Positions 27,319-36,595 of a stretch of 64,000 nucleotides of DNA are shown here, piece by piece. The DNA comes from Mycolicibacterium hodleri (GTDB lineage Bacteria; Actinomycetota; Actinomycetes; Mycobacteriales; Mycobacteriaceae). The stretch's first letter is position 1, and each line of letters begins with the position of its first letter. The translations under genes and the position numbers were made by a program. The notes beneath the pieces were generated by a model. The model did not search any database. It worked only from the letters and a program-made list of their open reading frames with translations, and was not told the DNA's origin. The DNA is taken from NCBI RefSeq assembly GCF_025822245.1, contig NZ_JACKTL010000033.1, forward strand, positions 1-64,000. Reading direction: 5' to 3'.

Positions 27319-28433
27319 ACCTCCCGACCCTTCCAGCGCAGCGTCCCCCGCACCCGACCCACCCACGACGACGCCAGCAAGCCGAGCAGGGCCACCACCG
27401 AGAGGGGCTGGGCCAGGGCGTCCCAGGGCCGCCCGCCCCATCGTCGCGTCAGCAGCCGGCCGGCGACGGCAGCGCCGTAGCCGAGCAGGCCGACGCGCGA
27501 GCCGGCCACCGCGGCCGCCGCTGGCACCACGTAGACGACGGTCAACGCCGTCGCGACCGCGAGCGCGCCCGCGGGCGAGCCGAACGCCGACCACAGGGAC
27601 TTTCGGTAGCCCGCGCTCAGCTCGCGACCCGTCGCGTACATCCGACACGTCGCCAGCGCGGACCCGTCGGCGAGGCCGGTACGGCCGCCCACCGCCCGGA
27701 CGGCGCGGGCCAAGCCGATGTCGTCGAGAACCGCACCCGACACCGAGTGCCAGCCGCCGGCCCGGCGTAGGGCCTCGGCGTCCACCAGCAGGAACTGGCC
27801 GTTGGCCGCGGCCATGGACGGTCTCGCCGACCGCTCGGCCAGCCGCAGCGGCAGCGTCGTCGACCAGGACCACGCCAGCAGCGGTTGGACGAGCCGCCCC
27901 AGGAACCCCGTCGACACCTGCCGCGGCCACGGACACAGCAGGTCGAGCGGTCGAGGTCCGCGCAGGACGGCCACCGCGGCGGCGACGGCGTGCGGCGCCA
28001 GGACGACGTCGGCGTCGACGTAGACCAGGGTCTCGCCACGGGCGGCAACCGCGAGCTGAGCGCACGCGTGCGGCTTCCCGAGGGCGCCCTTCGGCGGCAC
28101 GGTCCCGGTGATGACCCGCACCCTGGTGTCGGAGCCTGCGGCGGCGCGGGCCACGTCGGCGGTCCCGTCGGTGGAGCCGTCGTCGAGCACCAGGATCTCG
28201 GCGTCGTCCAGACCACGCTGCGCGAGCAGCGATTCGAGCGTGGGGGTGATCCGGTGGGCTTCGTCACGGGCCGGCACGAGCAACGACACCGCCCCGGTCA
28301 CCGGGGGCGGGTCGGCCGGCGGTCGGCGCAGCAGCCGCAGGTTCAGTAGTTGGTGGGCCGTGCCGAGGCAGGCCAGCGTCGATCCCGTCGCGACCAGAGC
28401 GCGTAGGGGTTTGACCGGGCGTGCGTGGGGCAC
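27315..28433 (-). CDS. GT2 glycosyltransferase of the carotenoid cluster (CruC-like)
   Basis: 372-residue membrane-associated GT2 enzyme. The GT-A domain has VSLLVPARDEAH, LDDGSTDGT, the DxD-type VYVDADVVLAP and the acceptor-side VLDDIGLARAV; an N-terminal hydrophobic segment and several C-terminal helices (about 290-365) anchor it. Placement between a desaturase and a CruF-type hydratase suggests it glycosylates a hydroxy-carotenoid, as CruC does in green sulfur bacteria; the assignment is by context. The start is GTG 28433, 90 bases from the divergent hydratase gene. Confidence 0.78.
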   Translation of the reverse strand: MPHARPVKPLRALVATGSTLACLGTAHQLLNLRLLRRPPADPPPVTGAVSLLVPARDEAHRITPTLESLLAQRGLDDAEILVLDDGSTDGTADVARAAAGSDTRVRVITGTVPPKGALGKPHACAQLAVAARGETLVYVDADVVLAPHAVAAAVAVLRGPRPLDLLCPWPRQVSTGFLGRLVQPLLAWSWSTTLPLRLAERSARPSMAAANGQFLLVDAEALRRAGGWHSVSGAVLDDIGLARAVRAVGGRTGLADGSALATCRMYATGRELSAGYRKSLWSAFGSPAGALAVATALTVVYVVPAAAAVAGSRVGLLGYGAAVAGRLLTRRWGGRPWDALAQPLSVVALLGLLASSWVGRVRGTLRWKGREV

Positions 28434-28523
28434 CTACGAACCCTACGGACTCGCGTCCCGCCGCACCTCCGGCGGGCGCGGGTAACCTCGGCCTTTACGA
28501 CTCTCGACGGGGAGGTGCTGCGC

Positions 28524-29315
28524 GTGGCCCTGGCCGAGCTCCGTGCGCCCACGACCTCGCGCCAGGCGGTGTGGGTGTTGGTGACGGCCGCCGTAGGCAG
28601 CCAGATCCTGTACCCGCTGATGCCGGAGTCGTGGCTCACGACCGTCACCATCGCCAGCGTCGTCCTCTTCTTCCTGGCAAGCGTCGCCGACGCGTACCGG
28701 GTGCTCGGGGCGGCGAGCGCGGCGGTGCTGGTGGCCGTCGCCGGAGGTGGCGGTTTGGTCGCCGAGTCCGTCGGGGTGGCCACCGGCTGGCCGTTCGGGC
28801 AGTACGCCTACACCGGCACGCTGGGGCCGGAGCTGCTCGGCGTGCCGGTCGTCGTACCGATGGCGTGGGTGATGATGGCGTGGCCCGCGCTGGTGGTCGC
28901 CCGCACGCTTGCTGGCAATGCCGTGGCGGTCACCGCGCTCGGCGCGGTGGCCCTCACCACGTGGGACGTGTTCCTCGATCCGCAGATGGTGGCGGCGGGC
29001 CACTGGCGGTGGTTCGACCCCGAGCCTGGCCTGCCGCTGATTCCGGGCATCCCGTTGACCAACTACCTGGGTTGGCTGGTGGTGTCGGCGGTGGTGCTGG
29101 CGACGCTGAACGCCTTGCTCCGTCGCCCCGACCGGCCCTCGGCACCCGCGGCGACGCTGTACCTGTGGGTGTACTTCTCCTCGGTGATGGGACATGCGGT
29201 GTTCTTCGGCCTCCCCGGTTCGGCGGCCACGGGTGGAGTCCTGATGGGCGTCGTCGCGATCCCGTTCGCCGTGTCGCTCGTGCGCAGCCGTGCTCGGCGA
29301 CGGGCCCAGTCGTGA
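28524..29315 (+). CDS. cruF: CruF-type carotenoid 1',2'-hydratase
   Basis: 263-residue integral membrane protein of the carotenoid biosynthesis family (DUF422) that includes CruF, which adds water to the acyclic psi end group. About seven helices; conserved acidic and polar pieces are LVAESVGVATGWPFGQYAYTG, ALTTWDVFLDPQMV, GHWRWFDP and IPLTNYLGWLV. GTG 28524 is chosen because GGGGAGG is 8 bases upstream. It overlaps the next gene by 4 bases (GTGA). The presence of CrtU and a GT beside it supports a hydroxylated, glycosylated aromatic carotenoid. Confidence 0.85.
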   Translation: MALAELRAPTTSRQAVWVLVTAAVGSQILYPLMPESWLTTVTIASVVLFFLASVADAYRVLGAASAAVLVAVAGGGGLVAESVGVATGWPFGQYAYTGTLGPELLGVPVVVPMAWVMMAWPALVVARTLAGNAVAVTALGAVALTTWDVFLDPQMVAAGHWRWFDPEPGLPLIPGIPLTNYLGWLVVSAVVLATLNALLRRPDRPSAPAATLYLWVYFSSVMGHAVFFGLPGSAATGGVLMGVVAIPFAVSLVRSRARRRAQS

Positions 29316-30907
29316 GCGCCGAGTCGACGAGCAGGGCGGCACCGATGCGGATGCGTCCCCGCCGACTGGTGGTGCCGGACCCCCTGCTGCCGAGGGACGT
29401 CGGGCCAGGTGCCGAGGCGGTCGTCGTCGGTGCCGGAATCGCCGGGGTGTCCGCCGCGGTCGTCCTCGCCGAGCGCGGCGTGCACGTGACCCTCATGGAG
29501 GCGGCCGACCACGTCGGGGGACGCCTCGGCGCGTGGCCCGACCGGCTGCCCGACGGCAGCGAACAGATCGTTGAGCACGGGTTTCACGCCTTCTTCCGGC
29601 ACTACTACACGTGGCGGTCGATTCTTCGCCGCGCCGATCCGGAGCTGTCGTTCCTGGCTCCGGTGAAGAGCTATCCGGTGATCTCGGCGGACTGGCCCGC
29701 CGAAGACCTGTCCGGCCTACCATCGGCGCCGCCGCTGAACCTGCTGGCATTGGTCCTGCGCTCGAAGAGTCTGAGCAGGCGCGAGATGCTGCGGGCCAAT
29801 CCCGACGCGGGGCGCGCGCTGCTGGCCTACGACCGCGCCACCACCGTCGCCGACCTCGACGGCGTGGACGCCGCGGCGTTCCTGGACCGGCTCGGCATGA
29901 CCGAACGCACGCGCACGATGCTCTTCGAGGCGTTTGCCCGGTCCTTCTTCTGCAACCAGGGCGAACTCTCGGCGGCCGAACTCGTCGCGATGTTCCACTA
30001 CTACTTCCTCGGCAACCCGGAGGGCATCGGGTTCGACGTTCCGAACACCGACCACGCGACGGCCATCTGGAATCCGTTGCGGGACGTGCTCGAACGGCTC
30101 GGCGCCGACGTCCGTACCGGCTCGCCGGTCACCGGCATCGAGCCCGACGGCCCGGCGTGGCGGTTGAGTGCGGCCACCGGCGACCTCGTCAGCCGCAACG
30201 TGATCCTCGCCCTGGACCCCGGGGCCCTCCGCAGGCTGGTCGGCACCTCGGCCGAGCTGGCGTCGGTTGCCCCGCTCTTGGCCCGGCAGTGCGACGCCGT
30301 TCGGGTCGCGCCACCGTTCGCGGTCAGCCGGATCTGGCTGGACCGCGACGTCGCCCCCGAGCGCGACCCGTTCAGCGCCGTCACCGGTCAGCCGACGCTC
30401 GACTCGATCGCCGTGTACTCCCGGCTCGAGGAACCGAGCGCCCGGTGGGCCCGGGCCACCGGCGGTTCGATCGTCGAATTGCACTCCTACTCTTGCCGAT
30501 TGGACGACGCCGCCGCGGCGGCCCGCGCGCTGCGCGCCGAACTGGCCGTCCTGTGGCCGGAAACCGCCGACGCGACGGTGCTGCACAGCCACGACCGCCT
30601 GGAAGCCACCGCACCCGCGTTCCCGCCGGGTTCTGCGGGCACCCGGCCGACGGTCCGCACCGACGCCAGGGGCGTACGGGTCGCCGGCGACTTCGTCGAG
30701 CTGCCCTACCTGGCCGGGTTGATGGAACGGTCGGCGATGTCCGGCGTGCTCGCCGCCAACGACGTCCTGGCCGAGCTCGGCGCGGCGGCCGAGCCGATCA
30801 TGGGCATCCCGCAACGCGGACTGCTGGCGGGATTGCCGACGTACGGTCGCGGCGCACGTCAGACGCCGGTCAGCTCCGCCAACCCGGCCGCGCGGCCGAA
30901 TAGATAG
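29312..30907 (+). CDS. crtU: CrtU-type carotene desaturase/methyltransferase
   Basis: 531-residue FAD protein similar to CrtU, which desaturates and moves a methyl group on a beta-ring to form the aromatic phi end group (isorenieratene, chlorobactene). It has the dinucleotide motif AVVVGAGIAGVSAAVVLAE, the CrtU-like phrase HGFHAFFRHYYTWRSILRR, and FARSFFCNQGELSAAELV. The start GTG 29312 overlaps the cruF stop. Its 3' end overlaps the convergent GGDEF-EAL gene by 49 bases. Phytoene synthase, GGPP synthase and lycopene cyclase are not in this window. Confidence 0.87.
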   Translation: MSAESTSRAAPMRMRPRRLVVPDPLLPRDVGPGAEAVVVGAGIAGVSAAVVLAERGVHVTLMEAADHVGGRLGAWPDRLPDGSEQIVEHGFHAFFRHYYTWRSILRRADPELSFLAPVKSYPVISADWPAEDLSGLPSAPPLNLLALVLRSKSLSRREMLRANPDAGRALLAYDRATTVADLDGVDAAAFLDRLGMTERTRTMLFEAFARSFFCNQGELSAAELVAMFHYYFLGNPEGIGFDVPNTDHATAIWNPLRDVLERLGADVRTGSPVTGIEPDGPAWRLSAATGDLVSRNVILALDPGALRRLVGTSAELASVAPLLARQCDAVRVAPPFAVSRIWLDRDVAPERDPFSAVTGQPTLDSIAVYSRLEEPSARWARATGGSIVELHSYSCRLDDAAAAARALRAELAVLWPETADATVLHSHDRLEATAPAFPPGSAGTRPTVRTDARGVRVAGDFVELPYLAGLMERSAMSGVLAANDVLAELGAAAEPIMGIPQRGLLAGLPTYGRGARQTPVSSANPAARPNR

Positions 30908-33195
30908 CCCTGGGCGAGCCGGCACCCGGCCGCGAACACGGTGTCTGCCTGCGCCTCGTGTTCGATTCCCTCGGCGATCACCTCCAGGCCCAGTGCCGAG
31001 CACAAACCGATCACCGAACGGTAGAGCGCCAGCCCTCGATCGGGCTCGTCCCCGACGGCCAGGCTGCGGTCGAGCTTGACGACGTGCACGGGCAGGGCGT
31101 GCAGGTAGCTCAGGGAGTTGAACCCGGCGCCGAAGTCGTCGAGGGCGACCTGGATGCCGAGCGCGCCGAGCCGCTCGATGGCTGCGGCCCCTTCGGACAG
31201 GTCGACGATCGGGACGGTCTCGGTGATCTCCAGGACCAGCCGGCCGGGGTCGACGTCGTGGCGGTCGAGGGTCCTCGTCACCTGCTGTTCGAAGGCGCGA
31301 TTGCCAAGCCTGGCTGCGCCGACGTTGACGTGGATGACCAGCGGCGAGCCGGCCTCCTGAATCTCGCGGCAGGCGAGGTCCAACACCATCGCGTCGAGCG
31401 CGGCACCGAGGCCGGCGCCCTCGGCGACGGCGACGAAGGTGGCCGGCGGGATCTGCATGCCGTTGGGGGCCGACCACCTGGCCAGGGCCTCGACCGCGAC
31501 CGGGCGGCGGTCGGGCAACCTCACCACGGGTTGGTAGGCCAGGCTGAAGCCCGGCGGCACCCCGCCGGCGGCGCGTCTCAGGCTGCTGGGAAAGTCGACC
31601 ACCACGCCGGAGGACGGGCGGTACACCACCGCGGTGTTCTTGCCGAGCCGCTTGCCGGCGTACATGGAGATGTCCGCCTGCCTCATCAGGTCGTCGGACG
31701 TCGGCGCCGGGTCACCGGCCTCGTATTCGACCAGGCCCATGCTGGCCCGCACCCGCACCGTCGACCCGTGCACGGCGAACGGGTCCCGGAGTGCGACGCG
31801 GAGACGGTCGGCGACCTCCTCCGGCACGTCGTCGTCGGTCCCGATCAGGATCGCGAACTCGTCGCCACCGATGCGCGCCAGCGTGTCCGCCGGGCCCACG
31901 CATCGGCGAAGACGCTCGCCAACGGCGCACAGCAGTTCGTCCCCCGCGGCGTGACCGAACTGGTCGTTGACCTCCTTGAAGTCGTCGACGTCGACGAAGA
32001 TCAGCAGAAATCGTCCGTCGCGCACCGCGGCGTCGAGGCGCTGGCCGAACAGCAACCGGTTGGGCAGCCCGGTCAGCGCGTCGTGGTTCACCTGGTGGGC
32101 CAAGCGGCGCTGCGCTTCGTACAGCCGCTTGGTCAACTGGCGGGCGATGGCAATCGCCACGATTTGTCGGGCGCCGACCAGCACCACCATCGACATGCCG
32201 AGCCACACGACCGTGGTGGGCAGGGGCAATCCGATCAGCACGTGGGAGCAACACAGCACGACGATGCTCAGGAAGCCGAGGTAGGGCCACACCAACTGCG
32301 CCCAGTCCATCACCGCGTCCCCGACGCCGCCGTCGCCGTGCGGCGTCAGCTCGAGCACCGCGTAGGCAATCATCAAGGGACCCAGGATGTTTCCCGCCCC
32401 ACCCCACACGTCCGGGGTGGGCACTCCGATGCTCCACAGGTAGGCGATCAACCGGTCCGATCCCGCCAGCAGGACGACGCCACCGGCGAGCAGCAGGTAG
32501 TTCCGCCGGTGCAGGCGATCGCGTCGATAGGAGGTGGCCACCAACACCGCCAGCACGACGACGATCAGTTCCAGCACGGAGTAGGCCGCCACCACCGTGC
32601 CGTCATAGGACCGGGGAAGTGCGACGGTGGTCGTCACACCGAGGCCACCGAGGAAGACGAGGATGGAGAACGCCGCCGCGGCGACGAGGCCGTCCAGCAC
32701 GGCGATGGCCAGGGCACCGGGCGGCGACCCGCCTCGCCGTCCGGTCGGCCAGCCGCCGCTCTGCACCAGCAGCACCATCGCGACGAACGACAGGATCGGC
32801 GGCCCGAAGTAGGCGATCACGGCCGGCAGCGGCGCGGCGGCGCCCTCTCGACCGTCGTTCAGCCACCAGAGGACCTCGCCCACCAGCCAGCTCGTCATGG
32901 CGGCGACGACCAGCACCCGCCAGGCGCGCGCCATCCCGCGCGTCCGCCGTGCCGCGGTCACCGCGCAGATCATTGCGCCGGTGCCGACCACCGACTGCAG
33001 CACGAGTGCGACGAGGCGGGCCACGTCGCCGCCGTACGGCGCCAGCGCGTTGAGCGCCGTCAGGGCGGCTACGGCGGCGAAGATCCCGAGACGTAGCCGG
33101 CCCCCAGAGATCGACACGAAAACCTCGCTTCGGCTGCGCCGACGATGGCTCATCTTGGCACGGTGGCCGTCGCGGCGACCCCGCACTCGCGACAT
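30859..33195 (-). CDS. membrane GGDEF-EAL c-di-GMP protein
   Basis: 778-residue protein: about nine membrane helices (residues 34-350), a GGDEF domain with intact GGDEF at 443-447 and an EAL domain beginning at 569 (EALARW). The phosphodiesterase residues look complete: LVLEITETVPI, LDDFGAGFNSL, VKLDRSLA, EVIAEGIEHEAQ and QGYLFGRA. Both synthesis and breakdown of c-di-GMP are therefore possible, as in the mycobacterial bifunctional enzyme. ATG 33195 has AAGG 8 bases upstream. An AT-rich region precedes it. Confidence 0.88.
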   Translation of the reverse strand: MSRVRGRRDGHRAKMSHRRRSRSEVFVSISGGRLRLGIFAAVAALTALNALAPYGGDVARLVALVLQSVVGTGAMICAVTAARRTRGMARAWRVLVVAAMTSWLVGEVLWWLNDGREGAAAPLPAVIAYFGPPILSFVAMVLLVQSGGWPTGRRGGSPPGALAIAVLDGLVAAAAFSILVFLGGLGVTTTVALPRSYDGTVVAAYSVLELIVVVLAVLVATSYRRDRLHRRNYLLLAGGVVLLAGSDRLIAYLWSIGVPTPDVWGGAGNILGPLMIAYAVLELTPHGDGGVGDAVMDWAQLVWPYLGFLSIVVLCCSHVLIGLPLPTTVVWLGMSMVVLVGARQIVAIAIARQLTKRLYEAQRRLAHQVNHDALTGLPNRLLFGQRLDAAVRDGRFLLIFVDVDDFKEVNDQFGHAAGDELLCAVGERLRRCVGPADTLARIGGDEFAILIGTDDDVPEEVADRLRVALRDPFAVHGSTVRVRASMGLVEYEAGDPAPTSDDLMRQADISMYAGKRLGKNTAVVYRPSSGVVVDFPSSLRRAAGGVPPGFSLAYQPVVRLPDRRPVAVEALARWSAPNGMQIPPATFVAVAEGAGLGAALDAMVLDLACREIQEAGSPLVIHVNVGAARLGNRAFEQQVTRTLDRHDVDPGRLVLEITETVPIVDLSEGAAAIERLGALGIQVALDDFGAGFNSLSYLHALPVHVVKLDRSLAVGDEPDRGLALYRSVIGLCSALGLEVIAEGIEHEAQADTVFAAGCRLAQGYLFGRAAGLAELTGV

Positions 33196-33215
33196 CCGGA
33201 TGCCTTATCGTGACC

Positions 33216-33243
33216 TTAGCTTTTCCTTAAATTTCTTATTTTC
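33216..33243. promoter_or_regulatory. AT-rich segment in divergent promoter region
   Basis: A 28-base stretch of almost only A and T (TTAGCTTTTCCTTAAATTTC and on) between the GGDEF-EAL and SDR genes, in sharp contrast with its GC-rich surroundings. It may be an UP element or a site for an AT-binding nucleoid protein such as Lsr2. Confidence 0.35.
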
Positions 33244-33296
33244 GGTGTACCGTCGACCCGGACGATCGGCGATCATCCCGACGGAAGGAACCGCAC

Positions 33297-34037
33297 GTGC
33301 ACCACGTACCTGAACGAATCGTCCTGGTGACGGGCGCCTCGAGGGGCATTGGCGCCGAAGTGGCGCAGCAGCTGGCCGACCCGAACACCCACGTCATCGT
33401 GAACTATCGCGAGAAGGCCAAGCGGGCCGAGGACGTCGCCGCGGCCATCCGCGCCGCCGGCGGGCAGGCCTCGACGCTGGGCGCCGACATCTCCGACGAC
33501 GCCGAGGCCAGGGCCATGATGGAGTCGATCGAGACCCGCTTCGGACGCCTGGACGCCTTGGTGTTGAATGCTTCCGGCGGTCTGGAGATGGGAGCCGATC
33601 CCGGCTACGCGATGCGCCTCAACCGCGACGCACAGCGCCGGCTCGCCCAGCTGGCCGTGCCGCTGATGCCCGTGGACGGACGCATCGTCTTCGTCACCAG
33701 CCACCAGGCCCACTTCTTCCCCAACAAGGCGGTACCGAAGGGCTACTCCGCGGTCGCCGCGAGCAAGCGAGCCGGCGAGACCGCGCTGTATGCCATGCGA
33801 GCGGTGTTCAGCCGTGCCGGCGTACGCCTCACGGTGGTCTCCGGAGACATGATCGACGGGACCATCATCGTCAGGCTTCTGCAGCGTCGCGACCCCGACG
33901 CCGTGCAGGCGCGGCGCGTGCACGGCACGCTGCCGACGGTGCACGAGTTCTCCGAGGCCATCGTCAGCGCCGTCACCATGCCGAGTCCCCCGGGAATCGT
34001 GTACGTCGGTGGCGCCGACTACCTGATGACCGCGTGA
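33297..34037 (+). CDS. short-chain dehydrogenase/reductase (SDR)
   Basis: 246-residue SDR with cofactor motif VTGASRGIGAEV, a following VNYREKAKRAE that suggests NADP, a variant NNAG (LVLNASGG) and catalytic Tyr-x3-Lys in YSAVAASKRAGE. GTG 33297 follows GGAAGGA at good spacing. It is a stand-alone gene, convergent with a small hypothetical gene 10 bases away. The replacement of NNAG by NASG is common in a subgroup of SDRs. Substrate unknown. Confidence 0.86.
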   Translation: MHHVPERIVLVTGASRGIGAEVAQQLADPNTHVIVNYREKAKRAEDVAAAIRAAGGQASTLGADISDDAEARAMMESIETRFGRLDALVLNASGGLEMGADPGYAMRLNRDAQRRLAQLAVPLMPVDGRIVFVTSHQAHFFPNKAVPKGYSAVAASKRAGETALYAMRAVFSRAGVRLTVVSGDMIDGTIIVRLLQRRDPDAVQARRVHGTLPTVHEFSEAIVSAVTMPSPPGIVYVGGADYLMTA

Positions 34038-34047
34038 CCCGAGCGCG

Positions 34048-34332
34048 TCAGCTCGACGGCGCGTCGCCAACGGCGCGCGCGAGGATGACGCCGAAGTCCC
34101 GGTGCAGGTCGTAGTCGTCGATCCACCCTCGCAACATCCCGACCATCTCCTCGGGTAGCGAAATGCGTTCGCGTACAACTACTTCGAGCACGCACTGGAA
34201 CACCGGCGAATAGTCGCCGACGCCGAGGTGAATGAACGCGGTGTGGCGTTCGGCGTCGGTGAGATGCGCGTGGACGTGGTCGACGAGATCCCAGGCGAGC
34301 GTGGATTCTCGCGGTCGGTCGGTGGCCTTCAC
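34048..34332 (-). CDS. hypothetical 94-residue protein
   Basis: Soluble 94-residue protein (LAWDLVDHVHAHLTDAERHTAFIHLGVGDY...) with no recognised family. GTG 34332 is chosen because GAAGG lies 7 bases upstream; the longer open frame to 34632 shadows the divergent malQ. It has an N-terminal helix with HxHxH-like spacing and a regular helical C-terminal half (LPEEMVGMLRGWIDDYDLH). Homologues are expected in mycobacteria, but no function can be given. Confidence 0.6.
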   Translation of the reverse strand: MKATDRPRESTLAWDLVDHVHAHLTDAERHTAFIHLGVGDYSPVFQCVLEVVVRERISLPEEMVGMLRGWIDDYDLHRDFGVILARAVGDAPSS

Positions 34333-34491
34333 TTCAGTACCTTCGCAGCTGGCAATGGCGTCGGCGCTGGCATCCTGTGGCTGTTCGACTAAACCGGGCG
34401 AGGATCTGCGCGTTGGGTAATGACAACCGTATCCCGAATCGGGCCGCTCCGCTGTCCGTGCGGACCGCGTGGGCCACACCCGTCGCACCGC

Positions 34492-34517
34492 GGTGTACGC
34501 CCCGCGTTCCTGGGTAC
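34492..34517 (+). promoter_or_regulatory. SigF-like promoter of malQ
   Basis: GGTGT (34492-34496), 15 bases, GGGTAC (34512-34517), about 65 bases before ATG 34583. Alternative in-frame GTG starts at 34538 and 34547 also lie downstream of the expected start point. Confidence 0.42.
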
Positions 34518-34582
34518 TAGAGCACCGTGTCCCCACAGTGCCGCCCGTGCCGTCTGCCCTCGACCGTCGTGACCCGTCCGTC

Positions 34583-36595
34583 ATGACCGGCGAACCGAAG
34601 CCCGTCTCCGAGGACCTTCGCGCGATCGCCACGGCCCACGGTGTCGCGACGTCCTACCGCAACGAGCGCCGCGTCCCGGTGGAGGTCGACGCCGACGTCG
34701 TCGTCAAGGTGCTGTCGTTGCTGGACGTCGACGCGAGTTCGGAGGCCGCCATCCGCGCCGAGCTGACCCGCTTGGAGGAGGTCGACCGCGCCGGGGTGCT
34801 GGCACCCACGGTGGCCGTCCGGTTGACCGGCCGGCCGCAGGAGTTTCCCGGGGCCGTCGAGCTGGTCGACGAGAGCGGCACGCGCATCGAAGTGCACGAC
34901 GAGCTGCCCGCCGACCTGGCGCCGGGCTGGTATCGACTGACCACGCGCGGCGGCCAGCAGGTCACGCTGGTGGCGGCCCCACCGAAAGTGCCTCGGGCGC
35001 AACCTACGTGGGGCTGGATGCTTCAGCTGTACGCGCTGAGGTCGGATCGGTCCTGGGGCATCGGCGATCTCGGTGACCTCCGGGAGTTCGTGGAGTGGAC
35101 CGCCCGCGAACACCGGTCCGGCGCGGTGTTGCTCAACCCGCTGCATGCGCCGGGCCCGACTCATCCGGTGCAGCCCTCCCCCTACACGCCGTCGAGCCGT
35201 CGGTTCGCCAACCCGCTGGCGCTTCGCATCTCCGACGTCGACGCCTACCGGCGCGCGGATCCGGACACCCGCGCCGAGGTCGACGCCCTGCGCGTGTCGG
35301 CGGGCACGCCGCGCGTCGACCACGATCTGGTGTGGGCCGCGAAACGCGATGCGCTGGAGCTGCTGTGGCGCTCCGGGGGGCGCCCGAACCCACTCGACGA
35401 CGCGGCGGCGTCGGACGGCCTACGCGACTGGGCGACGTACTGCGCATTGGCCGAACGGCACGGCGGCCGCTGGAGCCGTTGGCCGGAACCGCTGCGCGAC
35501 GTCCGAGGAACCGCCGTCGCCGACGCGCGCCGCGAGCTCGCACCCCGGGTGGCCTTCCATGCGTGGGTGCAACGGCAGTGCGCCGAGCAGCTGGGCGCCG
35601 TCCGGACCGCCGCGTCCGACGCGGGGATGTCGCTCGGCGTGTTGCACGACCTCGCCGTGGGGGTGGACGCCGACGGCGCCGACGCCTGGGCGTTGGCCGA
35701 CGTGCTCGCCACCGGCGTCAGCATCGGTGCACCGCCGGACAACTTCACCCCACGCGGTCAGGACTGGGGGTTGCCGCCGTGGCGCCCGGATCGCTTGGCC
35801 GCCACCGGGTATGCCGCGCTGCGCGACATGCTTCGGGCCGTGCTCGCGCACGCCGACGGGCTGCGGATCGATCACGTCGCCGGGCTGTGGCGACTGTGGT
35901 GGATTCCGCCGGGCGACGGCCCCGACCGCGGCACCTACGTCTACTACGATGCCGACGTCATGCTGGCGGTGCTGGCCTTGGAAGCTCATCGGGCGGGGGC
36001 CATCGTCGTCGGCGAGGACCTGGGTACCGTCGAGCCCGAGGTCACCGAGGCGTTGGCGGACAACGAGATGCTGGGTTGCGCCGTCTCCTGGTTCACCAGG
36101 GACACCGACGCCCCCGGGGAACCGCTTCTGGCACCGGAGAACTGGCCGACGCGCGCCGCAGCGAGCATCTCCACCCACGATCTGCCCACCGCCGCGGGCT
36201 TCCTTCGCGGCGAGCACGTGCGCGCCCGCGCCGACCTTGGTCTGCTCGACGACGTCGCGGGCGAGCAGGAGCACGCCGACGCGGAACGCGCCGAGTGGCT
36301 GGCGCTTCTGCAGGCCCGGGGGCTGTTGCCGGCCGGCGACGCCGAGCCCGACGAGGAGTCGATCATCGTTGCGCTGCACCGGTTTCTCGCGTCCACCCCG
36401 AGTCAGCTCAAGCTGATCTCTCCGTACGACGTGGTCGGTGAGCCCAGGCAGCCCAATCTGCCGGGAACGGTCGACGAGTATCCGAACTGGCGCCTGCCGT
36501 TGCCACTGACACTGGAGCAGTTGCGGGCCGACCCCAGGGTCGCGGAGATCACCGCCGCGTTTCGGGATGAGGCGCCTCGGGTTACGCCGCCCTGA
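34583..36595 (+). CDS. malQ: 4-alpha-glucanotransferase (GH77)
   Basis: 670-residue cytoplasmic amylomaltase that disproportionates alpha-1,4-glucans, linked to glycogen and maltodextrin turnover. An N-terminal extension of about 130 residues, usual in actinobacterial MalQ, is followed by the GH77 barrel. Catalytic residues: nucleophile Asp430 in GLRIDHVAG, acid Glu478 in VVGEDLGTVEP and Asp533 in STHDLPTAAG; DWGLPPW is also typical. ATG 34583 is chosen by family alignment; GTG 34538 or 34547 are possible. Confidence 0.93.
   Translation: MTGEPKPVSEDLRAIATAHGVATSYRNERRVPVEVDADVVVKVLSLLDVDASSEAAIRAELTRLEEVDRAGVLAPTVAVRLTGRPQEFPGAVELVDESGTRIEVHDELPADLAPGWYRLTTRGGQQVTLVAAPPKVPRAQPTWGWMLQLYALRSDRSWGIGDLGDLREFVEWTAREHRSGAVLLNPLHAPGPTHPVQPSPYTPSSRRFANPLALRISDVDAYRRADPDTRAEVDALRVSAGTPRVDHDLVWAAKRDALELLWRSGGRPNPLDDAAASDGLRDWATYCALAERHGGRWSRWPEPLRDVRGTAVADARRELAPRVAFHAWVQRQCAEQLGAVRTAASDAGMSLGVLHDLAVGVDADGADAWALADVLATGVSIGAPPDNFTPRGQDWGLPPWRPDRLAATGYAALRDMLRAVLAHADGLRIDHVAGLWRLWWIPPGDGPDRGTYVYYDADVMLAVLALEAHRAGAIVVGEDLGTVEPEVTEALADNEMLGCAVSWFTRDTDAPGEPLLAPENWPTRAAASISTHDLPTAAGFLRGEHVRARADLGLLDDVAGEQEHADAERAEWLALLQARGLLPAGDAEPDEESIIVALHRFLASTPSQLKLISPYDVVGEPRQPNLPGTVDEYPNWRLPLPLTLEQLRADPRVAEITAAFRDEAPRVTPP

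Noticed and set aside
30958..33096. 712-codon plus-strand frame opposite the GGDEF-EAL gene
   Set aside because: The translation is His/Gln/Asp-rich without domains, as expected for a shadow; the minus strand has complete GGDEF and EAL motifs.
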